51,195 nucleotides of DNA, from contig NZ_AUFL01000022.1 in assembly GCF_000426485.1 (NCBI RefSeq), forward strand, positions 1-51,195, in the 5' to 3' direction. The DNA comes from Indolivaga capnocytophagoides DSM 22835 (GTDB taxonomy: Bacteria > Bacteroidota > Bacteroidia > Bacteroidales > Dysgonomonadaceae). Positions within the stretch are counted from its first letter, which is position 1. Each line of letters opens with the position of its first letter. Under the pieces are notes generated by a model. The model searched no databases. It was not told the origin of the DNA and saw only the letters and a list, made by a program, of their open reading frames with translations. The position numbers and the translations under genes were made by a program. Shown one piece after another: positions 27,230-37,347 of this stretch.

Positions 27230-28238
27230 TCCTAAGATCTCAATAATTGTACCTGTTTACAATGCCGAAAGATATATTGAGCAATGTATTTACTCGGTAT
27301 TGAATCAAACGTTTAACGACTATGAATTAATATTAATTGATGATGGTTCGAAAGACGGATCACTCGGACTTTGTGAAAAACTAAGAGAAGCAGACTCCCG
27401 TATTATTATATACTCTCAGAAAAACAAAGGAGTAAGTACCGCGAGAAATAAAGGAATTGAATTAGCGCAAGGTGATTGGATTTCATTTCTCGACAGTGAT
27501 GATTATTTTTCACAAGATTATCTATCAGAGTCTTATAATTCTATTGTAAACAGTGATATTGATTTCTTAATACAGGGGTTTACCCGATTTAATGAAAATG
27601 GAACATTAGAGAATAATATCAGAGTAGAATCAGATGACATAGTCTCAGCAAAAGATTATTATCAGATTTTTGAGATACAAAAGTTCACGAATAAGGGAAA
27701 TCCTTTCTCCAAACTATTCAAAACCGATATCATAAAAAATAACAACATAACTTTTCCTATAGATTTAACTCTCGGAGAAGATCTATGTTTCAATTTATTA
27801 TATCTGTCTTGTTCCTCCAAAGTAAAGTTTGAAAAGAAATATAATTACTACTATCGTGAAACTTTCAATTCGCTAAGTAGTAAATATATTGATTTTAGAA
27901 CAAATTACTTACGTTATATAACCTTGAAGAATATTCTGGCTGAAAATTTCAGACCGATATTCTCTGATAACCTTTTAGACAAACATTTTAAGTATTTAAA
28001 TTACTCTATTGGTTACAGGCTTTATGAATGCATTCGCTCGTTGTATTTGAAAAGAATGAGACGCTCTTATCGTATTGAGAAAATAAAGATGATTGGTAAT
28101 CGTGATTTATTCTTATTAAAGAATTCTTCATTCTCAATCTTAAGCAAAATAGCAGCATTTCTATTAAGCTTGAGGATGTATTACATCTTTGATATAATAT
28201 TCCGAACCATATACCGGTCAAAAAAATTTATCCGTTAA
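27222..28238 (+). CDS. Glycosyltransferase family 2 (GT-A fold), with C-terminal extension
   Basis: A 338-residue transferase. The GT2 core opens NPKISIIVPVYNAERYIEQC, has the nucleotide-binding LILIDDGSKDGS, the acceptor and metal region WISFLDSDDYFS (the DxD site) and a later GEDLCFNLL. The last 100 residues are basic and helical and may attach to the membrane. It overlaps the previous gene by 8 bases, showing coupled translation. Donor and linkage are unknown. Confidence 0.93.
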   Translation: MNNPKISIIVPVYNAERYIEQCIYSVLNQTFNDYELILIDDGSKDGSLGLCEKLREADSRIIIYSQKNKGVSTARNKGIELAQGDWISFLDSDDYFSQDYLSESYNSIVNSDIDFLIQGFTRFNENGTLENNIRVESDDIVSAKDYYQIFEIQKFTNKGNPFSKLFKTDIIKNNNITFPIDLTLGEDLCFNLLYLSCSSKVKFEKKYNYYYRETFNSLSSKYIDFRTNYLRYITLKNILAENFRPIFSDNLLDKHFKYLNYSIGYRLYECIRSLYLKRMRRSYRIEKIKMIGNRDLFLLKNSSFSILSKIAAFLLSLRMYYIFDIIFRTIYRSKKFIR

Positions 28239-28247
28239 TTGTAGATT

Positions 28248-29345
28248 ATGTTCTATTACCTTATTGTTGCAATAGTTATTTTATTGTTTTATATATCGGA
28301 GAAAGCAGGGAGTAAGATCTGGGCTTTCGCTGCTATCTTATTATTGGCTTTTGTTGGAGCATTCAGAGATGACACAATAGGAGTTGATGTTATGGTATAC
28401 GGACAAAAATATTTCGAAACAGCAGTCAGTAGTACCAGTTTCAAAGAATATTCTCTTCTTATCAAAACCGAACCCTTATTTCTTATTCTGAATTTCTTAA
28501 TATCCAGATTAACAAAAGAATATTATTGGATGCAGTTTGCATGCCAACTACTAACGATATTACCTGTATACTTTTGCTCTTTGTACTGGAAACAGAAATA
28601 TTCTTTGGTTCTCTGTTTTATAATTTATTTGTTACTATTTCATTTTCAGTCTTATAATAATATAAAGCAATATATCGCCCTATCTTTTTGCCTATGTGCC
28701 TATACTGCATTATTACTAGATAAAAAAAAGCTATATATATTATTCACAGCGATTGCCATTACAGCACACCTGACAAGCGTTATCTCTATATTATTTGCTC
28801 TGCTGTTTTATGTCCATAAGATTAAAAGCCCTAAAAAAATCATATTGATAGATACAGCTGTACTCGTCTTTTTAATTGGATTCCTTTTTATATTCAAAGA
28901 CGTATTAAGCATTATGTTATCAAATGGGTTGGATGACCGATATACATTTTATCTGGACAATCAGAATAATTCAGCTGTTTTGGATAAAGCAAAAATCCTA
29001 ACATGGTTGATAAGCATAGTTTTACTAATCGTCTGTTTTTATAAATCTCCGAAGAAAAGAGAATGTGGGTTTATTATTATGATTGTAATATCCGGCTATA
29101 TTTTGGATTTTTCGGGTTACATAATGCCATATGCCAACAGGTTATCTCTCTATTTCCTGTTCTTCTCTATTATAGGTATACCATATGCTTTGTATACCAT
29201 ATCATACACATCTTCAAGGAAAAGAGTTTTGGCATTATTATACACATCATTGCTATTAATAAACTTCTATTACCTGTGTATATATAATGGAGGAGTTTTT
29301 CGAATATACCCATATACGTCTAAGATTTTAGAAATAAGATTATGA
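28248..29345 (+). CDS. EpsG/Wzy-like polysaccharide polymerase
   Basis: A 365-residue inner-membrane protein with about ten helices and a periplasmic loop rich in charged and aromatic residues. GAFRDDTIGVDVMVYGQKYF near residue 37 matches the EpsG-family pattern (F-R-x4-G-x-D), and SYNNIKQYIALSFCLCAY resembles the R/KQ-hallmark of that family. It should join repeat units made by the locus. The stop overlaps the next start (ATGA). Confidence 0.88.
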   Translation: MFYYLIVAIVILLFYISEKAGSKIWAFAAILLLAFVGAFRDDTIGVDVMVYGQKYFETAVSSTSFKEYSLLIKTEPLFLILNFLISRLTKEYYWMQFACQLLTILPVYFCSLYWKQKYSLVLCFIIYLLLFHFQSYNNIKQYIALSFCLCAYTALLLDKKKLYILFTAIAITAHLTSVISILFALLFYVHKIKSPKKIILIDTAVLVFLIGFLFIFKDVLSIMLSNGLDDRYTFYLDNQNNSAVLDKAKILTWLISIVLLIVCFYKSPKKRECGFIIMIVISGYILDFSGYIMPYANRLSLYFLFFSIIGIPYALYTISYTSSRKRVLALLYTSLLLINFYYLCIYNGGVFRIYPYTSKILEIRL

Positions 29346-30160
29346 AAAATAAAGTCACTATTTATGTTCCTAGCAAAAACAGAGTCGATTTATTGAAACG
29401 GGCTGTCGACTCCGTTCAGGCTCAAACTTACACCAATTGGGAACTGATCGTTGTTAATGATGCATCTACAGATGGCACGTATCAATATTTGGAAGATATT
29501 AAATCATCTAAAATCAAAGTCATTCATCAGCCGGAATCACAGGGTGCATGTGTAGCCAGAAATCTGGCTATTAATAGTGCTACCGGCGATTTTGTAACAG
29601 GACTGGATGACGATGATTACTTCGAGCCCAATCGTTTACAATTATTTATTGACGGATGGAAAGCCAAGCCTGAAAATGTTTCTGTTCTTTTTGCCGGACG
29701 CAAGCATATCAAAGACGGAGTTTTTATTAGAGAAAAGACTAACTCTTTTGATATAGTCAAGCGGAAAGATTTATTTATCAAAAATTTTATCGGCAATCAG
29801 GTTTTTACCCCTGTAGAGAATATGAGAAAGATCGGTGGATTCGATACAAATTTACGTATGTGGCAAGACCTTGAATGCTGGCTTAGATTGCTTAATGTAT
29901 CTGATGCCATGCAGATAAAAGAAACATCTTACTGCATAGACATTTCGGATAGAACAGATAGAATTACAAATTCACAGAAAGAAAAAATAAGAACTACATA
30001 TAATTATATTGTAGATAAACATCATTTCAACTTTTTCCAGAAAAAAGCATTCGAGTCATATTTCCTTATATATGACAACAATATAAGACTGAAGATTCAG
30101 AAACTCGTTTTCGCACTAAGTTTTGGTGTATTTTATAAAGCATATTTAAAAAGTAAATGA
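29342..30160 (+). CDS. Glycosyltransferase family 2
   Basis: A 272-residue GT-A transferase. It opens KVTIYVPSKNRVDLLKRAVD, has LIVVNDASTDGTYQYL, the DxD-type region GDFVTGLDDDDYFEP and the late motif MWQDLECWLRLL, where the ED pair of the family is replaced by QDLE. It starts on the stop codon of the polymerase gene, so the two are translationally coupled. Donor sugar is unknown. Confidence 0.93.
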   Translation: MKNKVTIYVPSKNRVDLLKRAVDSVQAQTYTNWELIVVNDASTDGTYQYLEDIKSSKIKVIHQPESQGACVARNLAINSATGDFVTGLDDDDYFEPNRLQLFIDGWKAKPENVSVLFAGRKHIKDGVFIREKTNSFDIVKRKDLFIKNFIGNQVFTPVENMRKIGGFDTNLRMWQDLECWLRLLNVSDAMQIKETSYCIDISDRTDRITNSQKEKIRTTYNYIVDKHHFNFFQKKAFESYFLIYDNNIRLKIQKLVFALSFGVFYKAYLKSK

Positions 30161-30169
30161 TTTAACAAG

Positions 30170-31471
30170 ATGAAAAAGTTTTTAATTATACCCAATTGTT
30201 CAGATTTAAACAGGGGTGATCAAGCTCTGGTGTGGGAAACGAAACGTTTAGCAGAAGATGCCGGCTGTATAGGTGAATATTACGTTACAGCAGAAGACAA
30301 TGAACCTGTTGAACAGAGTATTAAACATGGATTAAATCCAATATCAATGCTATTAAAGCATCCTTCTCGTTTTTTCAAGAAAAATGATAATATTACATAT
30401 AGTTTTTCCTTGAAGTTAAAATGGGGTTTTGTAGCCTTTTTCGACCTTATAGTTAGTCTACTAATGCTGAGCGGATTGCTTCGAAAAGTTCTGTTACCGC
30501 TTCAATCAAAAGAAAAAAAAGTCGCATTAAATGTATTTAGCGAATCTGATGCCGTTTTTGTAAAAGGCGGAGGTTTCGTACACTATTATGGAGGTTTAAC
30601 ATCTTTATATTATGCTTATTTCTCTCTATATCATATATTCTATGCTGCCAGTTTGAAGAAAAAAATATATTTCATGCCTAATTCTATTGGACCGCTTGAA
30701 GGTCCGGGCATCAAATGGATAGTAAAAAAAGCAATCAAGAAATGTGAATTTGTCGCAGTCAGAGAAACTTTCTCACAGGAAATGGTCAGAAAAGAGCTGG
30801 ACATTGAATTACCTTATGCTGCCGATCTTGCTTTCTACTTAAAGAATTCATCTCTTACAAAAGCTGAAATTTACGAAAAGTATAATATACCTCAAGGAAG
30901 AAAGTTAGTCGCCTTAACTATGCGTCCTCATCGTTTTCCTAAATCTCAGACTCCTAAAGAGGATTACCTTAAATTTAAGTCGGAAATGGCTAAGTTTATC
31001 GAATGGCTACATGCTGAAGGATTCATGCCAATGCCGATAGACCATACTTTAGCCATCAACACAAACGAAAACGATGCAGTATGTATAAAAGAAGTAACTG
31101 AGATGTGTAATCCAGAGCATTACTTCTACTTCTCGGATAGAAGCCTCAACTGCCATGAACTAAAGTCGGTATATAATGCCTGCGACTACATAGTAGGAAC
31201 TCGTTTTCACTCTGTTATATTTTCTTTCGCAAATAAAAAGCCGGGACTGGCTATACGTTATACCGGAAATAAAGCCCAAGGTATTATGAATGACATCGGA
31301 TTACTTGATTACAGTATATCTATAGATGATGTAACTTGTGAGAACTTGAAAACTAAGTTTTCGAATGTACTTGCTAATGAAGAACATATTATACAAAAAA
31401 TAGAGGCCTTCATAGCAAAAGCAAACGATTCCAGATTGAACTTAATCACCAAGATAAAAAACTCATTATGA
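30170..31471 (+). CDS. Polysaccharide pyruvyl transferase family protein (second copy)
   Basis: A 433-residue member of the same family as 26354-27229, but full length. N-terminal NCSDLNRGDQALVWETKRLA carries the conserved N-x-G-D-x-A, VFVKGGGFVHYYGG is the central glycine-rich block, and YIVGTRFHSVIFSFANKKPG the C-terminal block with R-x-H-S. LYYAYFSLYHIFYAASLKKK suggests membrane association. Two diverged members in one locus suggest either two pyruvylations or that one has a different transferase role. Confidence 0.9.
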   Translation: MKKFLIIPNCSDLNRGDQALVWETKRLAEDAGCIGEYYVTAEDNEPVEQSIKHGLNPISMLLKHPSRFFKKNDNITYSFSLKLKWGFVAFFDLIVSLLMLSGLLRKVLLPLQSKEKKVALNVFSESDAVFVKGGGFVHYYGGLTSLYYAYFSLYHIFYAASLKKKIYFMPNSIGPLEGPGIKWIVKKAIKKCEFVAVRETFSQEMVRKELDIELPYAADLAFYLKNSSLTKAEIYEKYNIPQGRKLVALTMRPHRFPKSQTPKEDYLKFKSEMAKFIEWLHAEGFMPMPIDHTLAINTNENDAVCIKEVTEMCNPEHYFYFSDRSLNCHELKSVYNACDYIVGTRFHSVIFSFANKKPGLAIRYTGNKAQGIMNDIGLLDYSISIDDVTCENLKTKFSNVLANEEHIIQKIEAFIAKANDSRLNLITKIKNSL

Positions 31472-32616
31472 TTATATTTGCTCATGATCATAAACTAAGG
31501 TATGATAATGGTATTTTCTTCACACAAGGGGGATTAGCGGATAACATTACTCAAAGATACACCTCCATATATGGAGACCTGACTATTATATGCAGAGCAA
31601 TCTCGATAAAGCCGGATGAAAAAAATCTGTCTCGTATCGAAAACCCTTCAGTAAGGGTAAATGCAGTTCACTCATCGTCTCTTGTTATATCGGGAAAAGA
31701 CAAACAAAAAATAAGAGAAACCGTTGAAAAAAGTGATGGAGTTATTGTCAGATTACCCAGTATTATTGGCGAAGAAGTTTTTAAATGTGCTAAACAATTA
31801 AAAAAGCCTGTTCTTGCCGAAATTGTAACTTGTCCTTGGGATTCGCTTTGGAATCATAGCCTAAAAGGAAAGGTCATTGCTCCTGTTATGTGGTTTAAAA
31901 CCCGTAAATCTACCAAATCCGCAGACTACGTTCTTTATGTTACTCAGCAATTTCTGCAACGACGTTATCCGACTAATGGCATTAATATAGGCTGCTCTGA
32001 TGTAGAGCTGATCGATAACAAAGACAATATTCTGGAGTCAAGATTAGAAAGCATCGATAAAAAAGCAGAAAACAGCGAGCTTATTCTCGGCACATTAGCG
32101 TCTCTCCATACAAAGTTTAAGGGACAGCAATATGTGATGGAAGCAATAGCTAAATTGAAGAGCGATGGCAAAAAGATTAAGTACAGACTAGCCGGAGGTG
32201 GTGATGCATCCTATTTACATTCTGTTGCCAAAAAGTTAGACATAGAAGATCTCATTATCTGGGATGGACTAGTTCCCCACAAAGACGTTTTTGATTGGTT
32301 TGCCAAGCTAGACCTATACATACAACCGAGCGAACAAGAAGGACTTCCCAGAGCTCTGGTTGAAGCTATGAGTAGGGCATGCCCATGTGCAGGGTCTGAC
32401 GTTGGAGGAATCCCGGAGTTATTACAGCCGGAGGATATATTCAAAAGAAGTTCATGGAATTCTATTTATTCATACCTCAAGAAGATACGGAAAGATAAGC
32501 TCAAAGCCAATGCCAAGCATAATTATGAGAAAGCTCAGGAATACACTAAAACGTCCTTAGCTCCTATCAGGGAAAAATTCTATAAAGACTTTAAGAGCTA
32601 TATCGAATCCAGATAA
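31468..32616 (+). CDS. Glycosyltransferase family 4
   Basis: A 382-residue GT-B enzyme. The N-terminal half starts IIFAHDHKLRYDNGIFFTQG; the C-terminal half holds LGTLASLHTKFKGQQYVMEA, YRLAGGGDASYL and QPSEQEGLPRALVEAMSRAC, the E-x7-E motif. It overlaps the previous gene's stop (ATGA). The N-terminal TQGG stretch and a conserved EIVTCPWDSLW segment suggest a single-linkage enzyme, but I cannot name the sugar. Confidence 0.92.
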   Translation: MIIFAHDHKLRYDNGIFFTQGGLADNITQRYTSIYGDLTIICRAISIKPDEKNLSRIENPSVRVNAVHSSSLVISGKDKQKIRETVEKSDGVIVRLPSIIGEEVFKCAKQLKKPVLAEIVTCPWDSLWNHSLKGKVIAPVMWFKTRKSTKSADYVLYVTQQFLQRRYPTNGINIGCSDVELIDNKDNILESRLESIDKKAENSELILGTLASLHTKFKGQQYVMEAIAKLKSDGKKIKYRLAGGGDASYLHSVAKKLDIEDLIIWDGLVPHKDVFDWFAKLDLYIQPSEQEGLPRALVEAMSRACPCAGSDVGGIPELLQPEDIFKRSSWNSIYSYLKKIRKDKLKANAKHNYEKAQEYTKTSLAPIREKFYKDFKSYIESR

Positions 32617-32636
32617 ATTCTTAAAATATTTTGGAT

Positions 32637-33968
32637 ATGAAAAAATTACTCGTTACACATAAGTATAAAATCTCAGTGTTGCTTGTATTAGCAATGTTCT
32701 TCCTTTACAACGGGCTGACTTACAGCAATGTTTTTAATACCGGCACTGTATACATTGATCTGAACAACAATACCTATACCCAAAGGTCAATGAGTGGTTT
32801 TCTTCATACGTTCAATAACGATAAGCTAGAAGATATCTCGAATGATTTGGAGCCTGCTTACTGGAGGATTGGCGGCGATTGGATTAAGACAACAGAAGAA
32901 CGGAATAAAGTCATTGACAGCTTTATTTCTCGTGGGATAAAACCCATACTCATATTGAGCAGCCCATATAAGTATAAAAGAATGAATATAAAAGGATGGG
33001 TAGATCCATCCGATAACGCACAACCGTTCTTGGATTTAGTCAAGAAGTTATATTTGGAACAGGGAAACAGAGTAATATACGATGTATGGAACGAACCGGA
33101 TCATCGTAACTATTGGCAAGAATCGGACACATCATTTTTTATCCTGTTTAAAAAAGTACATGACCTTATACGATCTCTGCCAAATGGACAGTCAGCTTCA
33201 ATAACTGGCCCTTCTATAGCCGGCCTTAATAAAGACTATTTGTCCCGTTTTATTAAATTTTGCAACGACAACAATATACGCCTCGACTACCTCAACTGGC
33301 ATTATATGGCTGCCATAAATAACTCGGCCTCACTTGATAATTTAAACAGAGAAATAGCTTCTGTCAAAAAAATCATATCCCAATATCCCAATGTTGGGAT
33401 AAAAAGTATAATATTACCTGAAATAATAGGGGAAGCTCAACAATATTCTCCTACAGCTCCAATCTTATTTTTCAAAACACTAGAAGAGAACGATATCGAA
33501 GGCAGCTGCAAAGCATGCTGGAATAACTCGAAAGGAATCAATAATTGTTTTAATAATTCATTGGATGGACTGTTTACAGAAGATGGACAAACCCGATCCG
33601 TATGGTGGGCATATCAATTATATGCAAAAAGCCTGAAATTTCGCCTCAAAAGCGTTACAGATAACAATCTAATGGCTTCGATATGCAGCTTAAATAAAGA
33701 ACAGGACACCTTGACTGTCTTACTGGTAAATACTTCAAACAATAACCAACTGACATGTAATCTACGGATAAAAAATATAAGCAGGCTAAAATTAAGGAAT
33801 AAGAGCAGAATTGTTTTCAGCCTTTTTGAAATTCCCGACACATCCGAATCGCCATTAGAAAAGCCGAATTTAATTTATACTTCGACCCTTAAATACGAAG
33901 ATATACAGAACTATAAAATAAACACTAAATTAAATAAAACTTCATTGTATCTTATCCAAATCCACTAA
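32637..33968 (+). CDS. GH39/GH-A-clan glycoside hydrolase-like protein with N-terminal anchor
   Basis: A 443-residue protein. An N-terminal hydrophobic helix (about residues 12-27) suggests a signal anchor facing the periplasm. The barrel core shows YWRIGGDWI, the WNEP motif at 151-154 with Glu153 as likely acid/base, and a candidate nucleophile in LPEIIGEA (Glu262 or Glu266). This resembles GH39-type beta-xylosidases and other clan GH-A enzymes. A TTG 6 bases upstream is a less likely start. Inside a synthesis operon it could trim or release polymer, or help set chain length. Confidence 0.8.
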   Translation: MKKLLVTHKYKISVLLVLAMFFLYNGLTYSNVFNTGTVYIDLNNNTYTQRSMSGFLHTFNNDKLEDISNDLEPAYWRIGGDWIKTTEERNKVIDSFISRGIKPILILSSPYKYKRMNIKGWVDPSDNAQPFLDLVKKLYLEQGNRVIYDVWNEPDHRNYWQESDTSFFILFKKVHDLIRSLPNGQSASITGPSIAGLNKDYLSRFIKFCNDNNIRLDYLNWHYMAAINNSASLDNLNREIASVKKIISQYPNVGIKSIILPEIIGEAQQYSPTAPILFFKTLEENDIEGSCKACWNNSKGINNCFNNSLDGLFTEDGQTRSVWWAYQLYAKSLKFRLKSVTDNNLMASICSLNKEQDTLTVLLVNTSNNNQLTCNLRIKNISRLKLRNKSRIVFSLFEIPDTSESPLEKPNLIYTSTLKYEDIQNYKINTKLNKTSLYLIQIH

Positions 33969-33972
33969 ATAA

Positions 33973-34000
33973 GAAGAGTTCATCAATCGATGAGCTCTTC
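33973..34000. terminator. Bidirectional terminator between converging polysaccharide units
   Basis: GAAGAGTTCATC pairs with GATGAGCTCTTC (one G-U in RNA) around a 4-base loop. T-rich sequence follows on the plus strand (34006-34015). It begins 4 bases after the hydrolase stop and lies 12 bases from the wzc stop. Confidence 0.8.
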
Positions 34001-34012
34001 ACTTAATTCTTT

Positions 34013-36436
34013 TTACTTTTTCTTCTTTTTAGAGTGGTTCGGACCATATCCATATCCGTAGCTGTAACCATACCCATACCGATAACGGTATCCGTATTTC
34101 TTACTATTTTTGATAACATCTACATCATTGATTACGAGATAATGATTAGGCAGACGTTTTTCTTTATATAAACTATTGATATAAGTAACTGCTGATTTTG
34201 GAGTTGCATTCTCACGTGTTACATAAACCGAAGCATCCACATGTTTAGCTATAAGGAAAGTATCCGAGACTACTCCTACAGGTGCTGTATCAATAATAAT
34301 ATAATCGTATTTCTGGCGGATCTCGCCGATCATATCTCCAAGTTCCTTACGCATAAGCAATTCATTCGGATTAGGGGGAATTACTCCTGCCTGCAGGATA
34401 TCAAGATTTGGGTATCCTGATACTTTTGTCAGCAAATCTTCCCATTTCTCATCTCCGGCAAGTACTGATGTTACACCTTTTCCTTTTTTAAAGTCCATAT
34501 CCATTGCTAATTGAGGATTACGGATATCAAGCCCTAACAAGAGAACTCTCTTTTCGGATAGGGCAAAAGATGCTGCCAGATTTATAGAAACAAAAGATTT
34601 TCCTTCATTCGGTATAGTAGAAGTAACTATGATCACCTTCTTCCCGGCATCTGCTAAGATAAATTGCAAGTTGTTCCGCAAAGTACGGAAGAGCTCAACA
34701 ATAGGAGATGTTGAGTCGTATTTGACCACTAGATTTTCCGGTTCTTCTTTGCGCATGATTTCTCCAATCACAGAAGGATCGGCCAGGTGCTCCAACTCCT
34801 GACGGTTAGAAATAGTTGTATTCAGTAGATTCTTCAAATAGATCACAATTACAGGAACTGCAAATCCAAGGAACAAGAATACAGCCAAAACAAGATTTCT
34901 TCGGGGTGATACAGGAAGATTCGGTGCAACAGGATCTGTTATGACCTGTGCTTTATCCGATGTTGCAGCCAAAGTAATATTTGACTCTTCGCGAGTCTGC
35001 ATCAGATAAATATAAATAGCTTGTATAACCTGCTGTTGTCTCAGAATTTCAGCCAAGCCGTATTCTTGATCAGGCATTGAACTTTTACGTGATGCCAATA
35101 AGCCGGATTGGCTCGCCAGGTCTTTATTATTTATCGCTATTGCCTTTTTCACATTCAACACTGCAGACTGGATATTCTGTCTCATATTTTTAAGAGCAGC
35201 TTCCATCCGGACTCTTGTAGGATTGTTCTCTCCGGTACTGCGTTCGAGACGCTCATATGCCAATAGCTGATTATTATAATCGGATATTACCAAAGACAAA
35301 CCGGGATCATTGATACTGATATTCGGAATCAACTTATTCTTATTCGCATCGTTGTTGATATAATTATCAACCATCTGCACCAATTTCGTCTGAGTTTCTG
35401 CCTCCACTCGCTTTGATTCGATATCGGCAGCCTGTCCAATATAAACTTTAGCTTCGGCATCAATATCTGTCAAACCCTTTTTTTGTTTATAAGATACAAC
35501 CTTTTCCTCAATATTCTTAAGTTCTGAAGATATATCAATCAAACGTTCATTTATAAAATGAGCTGTATTTCGAGCGATTTCATTGCTTTCATATACATTG
35601 TTACTATTATAGATAGATGCTAGCTGAGTAAGAAAATCAACACCTTTCCGTGGATTGCCCAGTTTCATGCTAATATCTAATACAGACGAATTTTTACTGG
35701 TTGCTGATACACTCAATACAGATGCAATATTATTGACTGTACCCTGAATATCTCCTATCGTAATAATATATGAGTCGTCAAGACTAGCCAAAGTCGTTTC
35801 GGGCGATTCCTTACGGAAATCAACAATAATCCGCCCCTTTCCGGTTGGTAAATTAATGGCACAAGGAAGTTTATATTCTCCTGATTCGATGCTGTGATCT
35901 TCTGATTCGTAAGTATAAACTCCCGATATCTTTACTTTATCTTTCGATTGATAAGACACATTTAACTCAATACCTCCTTTTAGCTTATTTGAGGTAATGC
36001 CATCCAATATCACCTCATAAGGGCTTGAAGTATAGACATCCGTATTACGAAACGTACCTTTTTGGAAGTAGTTTGTATAAAGTTTTAGTGTATCAACAAC
36101 CTGACGGATCAGATTTGGAGACGAAAACACTGCAACTTCATTGTCTACGTTATTTGTTGTAGTTATTAAGCCCAAACTCTCCAGTCCATTTAAAGCACTT
36201 TGAGTAGAACCCGCACCACCTTTATCCTCCTTTAATAAAATAGAGGTAGATACTTCATATTTTTTACTGATACTAAGGTAAACTAAACCTCCAATCGTGA
36301 CAAATAATATGATAGAGGCTATAAACCAACGCCAATATTGAAAATAAGAAAAGAAAAGTTCACCAAAGTCAAAGTCCTCCCTCTTATCTTCCGAAGTATC
36401 ATGTTTATCAGTTTGATCAAATAAGTTATTGCTCAT
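34013..36436 (-). CDS. Wzc-like polysaccharide co-polymerase with BY-kinase domain
   Basis: An 807-residue inner-membrane protein controlling polymer length and export. N-terminal Wzz domain with a helix near residues 33-53, a long periplasmic coiled coil with a GNVR-like region, a second helix near 510-530, then a cytoplasmic tyrosine kinase: Walker A in TSTIPNEGKSFVSINLA, Walker A' in LLLGLDIRNPQLAM, Walker B YIIIDTAPVG. The C-terminal tail (781-797) has nine alternating Tyr residues, the expected autophosphorylation cluster. It is last in the ugd-wza-wzc operon, 36 bases after wza. Confidence 0.95.
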   Translation of the reverse strand: MSNNLFDQTDKHDTSEDKREDFDFGELFFSYFQYWRWFIASIILFVTIGGLVYLSISKKYEVSTSILLKEDKGGAGSTQSALNGLESLGLITTTNNVDNEVAVFSSPNLIRQVVDTLKLYTNYFQKGTFRNTDVYTSSPYEVILDGITSNKLKGGIELNVSYQSKDKVKISGVYTYESEDHSIESGEYKLPCAINLPTGKGRIIVDFRKESPETTLASLDDSYIITIGDIQGTVNNIASVLSVSATSKNSSVLDISMKLGNPRKGVDFLTQLASIYNSNNVYESNEIARNTAHFINERLIDISSELKNIEEKVVSYKQKKGLTDIDAEAKVYIGQAADIESKRVEAETQTKLVQMVDNYINNDANKNKLIPNISINDPGLSLVISDYNNQLLAYERLERSTGENNPTRVRMEAALKNMRQNIQSAVLNVKKAIAINNKDLASQSGLLASRKSSMPDQEYGLAEILRQQQVIQAIYIYLMQTREESNITLAATSDKAQVITDPVAPNLPVSPRRNLVLAVFLFLGFAVPVIVIYLKNLLNTTISNRQELEHLADPSVIGEIMRKEEPENLVVKYDSTSPIVELFRTLRNNLQFILADAGKKVIIVTSTIPNEGKSFVSINLAASFALSEKRVLLLGLDIRNPQLAMDMDFKKGKGVTSVLAGDEKWEDLLTKVSGYPNLDILQAGVIPPNPNELLMRKELGDMIGEIRQKYDYIIIDTAPVGVVSDTFLIAKHVDASVYVTRENATPKSAVTYINSLYKEKRLPNHYLVINDVDVIKNSKKYGYRYRYGYGYSYGYGYGPNHSKKKKK

Positions 36437-36472
36437 AAAGCTGAATTCAAGTTAGTAGATATTATAAATAGA

Positions 36473-37291
36473 TTAACGGGTAACAATAGATATGATGGAT
36501 ATCAATAGCGAAACTCCGGTAAGAGTCATACTTTCGAATGTACCAAACTGAGAGTTATTCCCTTTCGATTTGTTCGGTTCTACATAAAGAACATCATTCT
36601 GTTGCAGATTATACAAATTGTTATTCAGCAGAAGATTTTTGTCCTGCATATTTACCACGAAAATCTCTTTTTGTCCGTTTTCATCTGTCCGGATCAACTT
36701 TACAGCATCCCGCTTCCCATATATCGTCATGTCTCCTGCAGATGCCAATGCCTCGAAAATAGTCATCTTCGGCAAAACGGAAGTATATGTCCCCGGACGA
36801 TTAACCTCTCCCAACACCGAAACCTTATAGTTTAGGAAACGAAGTGTCACTATCGGATTTTCCTTTGTGTAAGCCGGATAGATCGAATTGTGTATCAGTA
36901 GCTCGGCCTGAGGTTTGGTCAATCCTCCGACTTTCAACTTTCCGAGTATCGGAAAATCAATATAGCCTTGATTATCGACAATGTAATTTTGAAGCGTTCC
37001 CTGAACTTCACTGGTCGAAGTTACGTTAGTAGGTAGCACCGAGTTTCCGGTTTGCGGAATCAACGGCAGATTAAAATCCTTTGAGGCTTCGGGCGTAGGT
37101 GTATTTACTGTTATCAAAAGGATATCATTAGGCATAACTTTAGCCTCATAATTAGATGCCGCATTTGCTAAAGACTGGGCATCGAGCGTGTCCGCATCCT
37201 TTACGTAAGGAATCTTTTTATACGCTGTACAAGAAGATAGAAGTAACACCACGATCAAAATCGCGAAATTCGCGTGGACATTTATTCTCAT
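36473..37291 (-). CDS. Wza-like outer-membrane polysaccharide export lipoprotein
   Basis: A 272-residue export protein. The signal ends at a lipobox (LLLSSC), so it should be a lipoprotein. The Poly_export domain covers about residues 50-130 (YEAKVMPNDILLITVNTP) and an SLBB domain follows (VSVLGEVNRPGTYTSVLPKM). A hydrophobic C-terminal stretch follows residue 240. It partners the Wzc-like protein to form the export channel. It is shorter than E. coli Wza, as usual in Bacteroidetes. Confidence 0.94.
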   Translation of the reverse strand: MRINVHANFAILIVVLLLSSCTAYKKIPYVKDADTLDAQSLANAASNYEAKVMPNDILLITVNTPTPEASKDFNLPLIPQTGNSVLPTNVTSTSEVQGTLQNYIVDNQGYIDFPILGKLKVGGLTKPQAELLIHNSIYPAYTKENPIVTLRFLNYKVSVLGEVNRPGTYTSVLPKMTIFEALASAGDMTIYGKRDAVKLIRTDENGQKEIFVVNMQDKNLLLNNNLYNLQQNDVLYVEPNKSKGNNSQFGTFESMTLTGVSLLISIISIVTR

Positions 37292-37347
37292 AGTGTGATA
37301 ATTAATTGATTAAACATAACTTATGTGAGTTATTACGATTACTTGTC

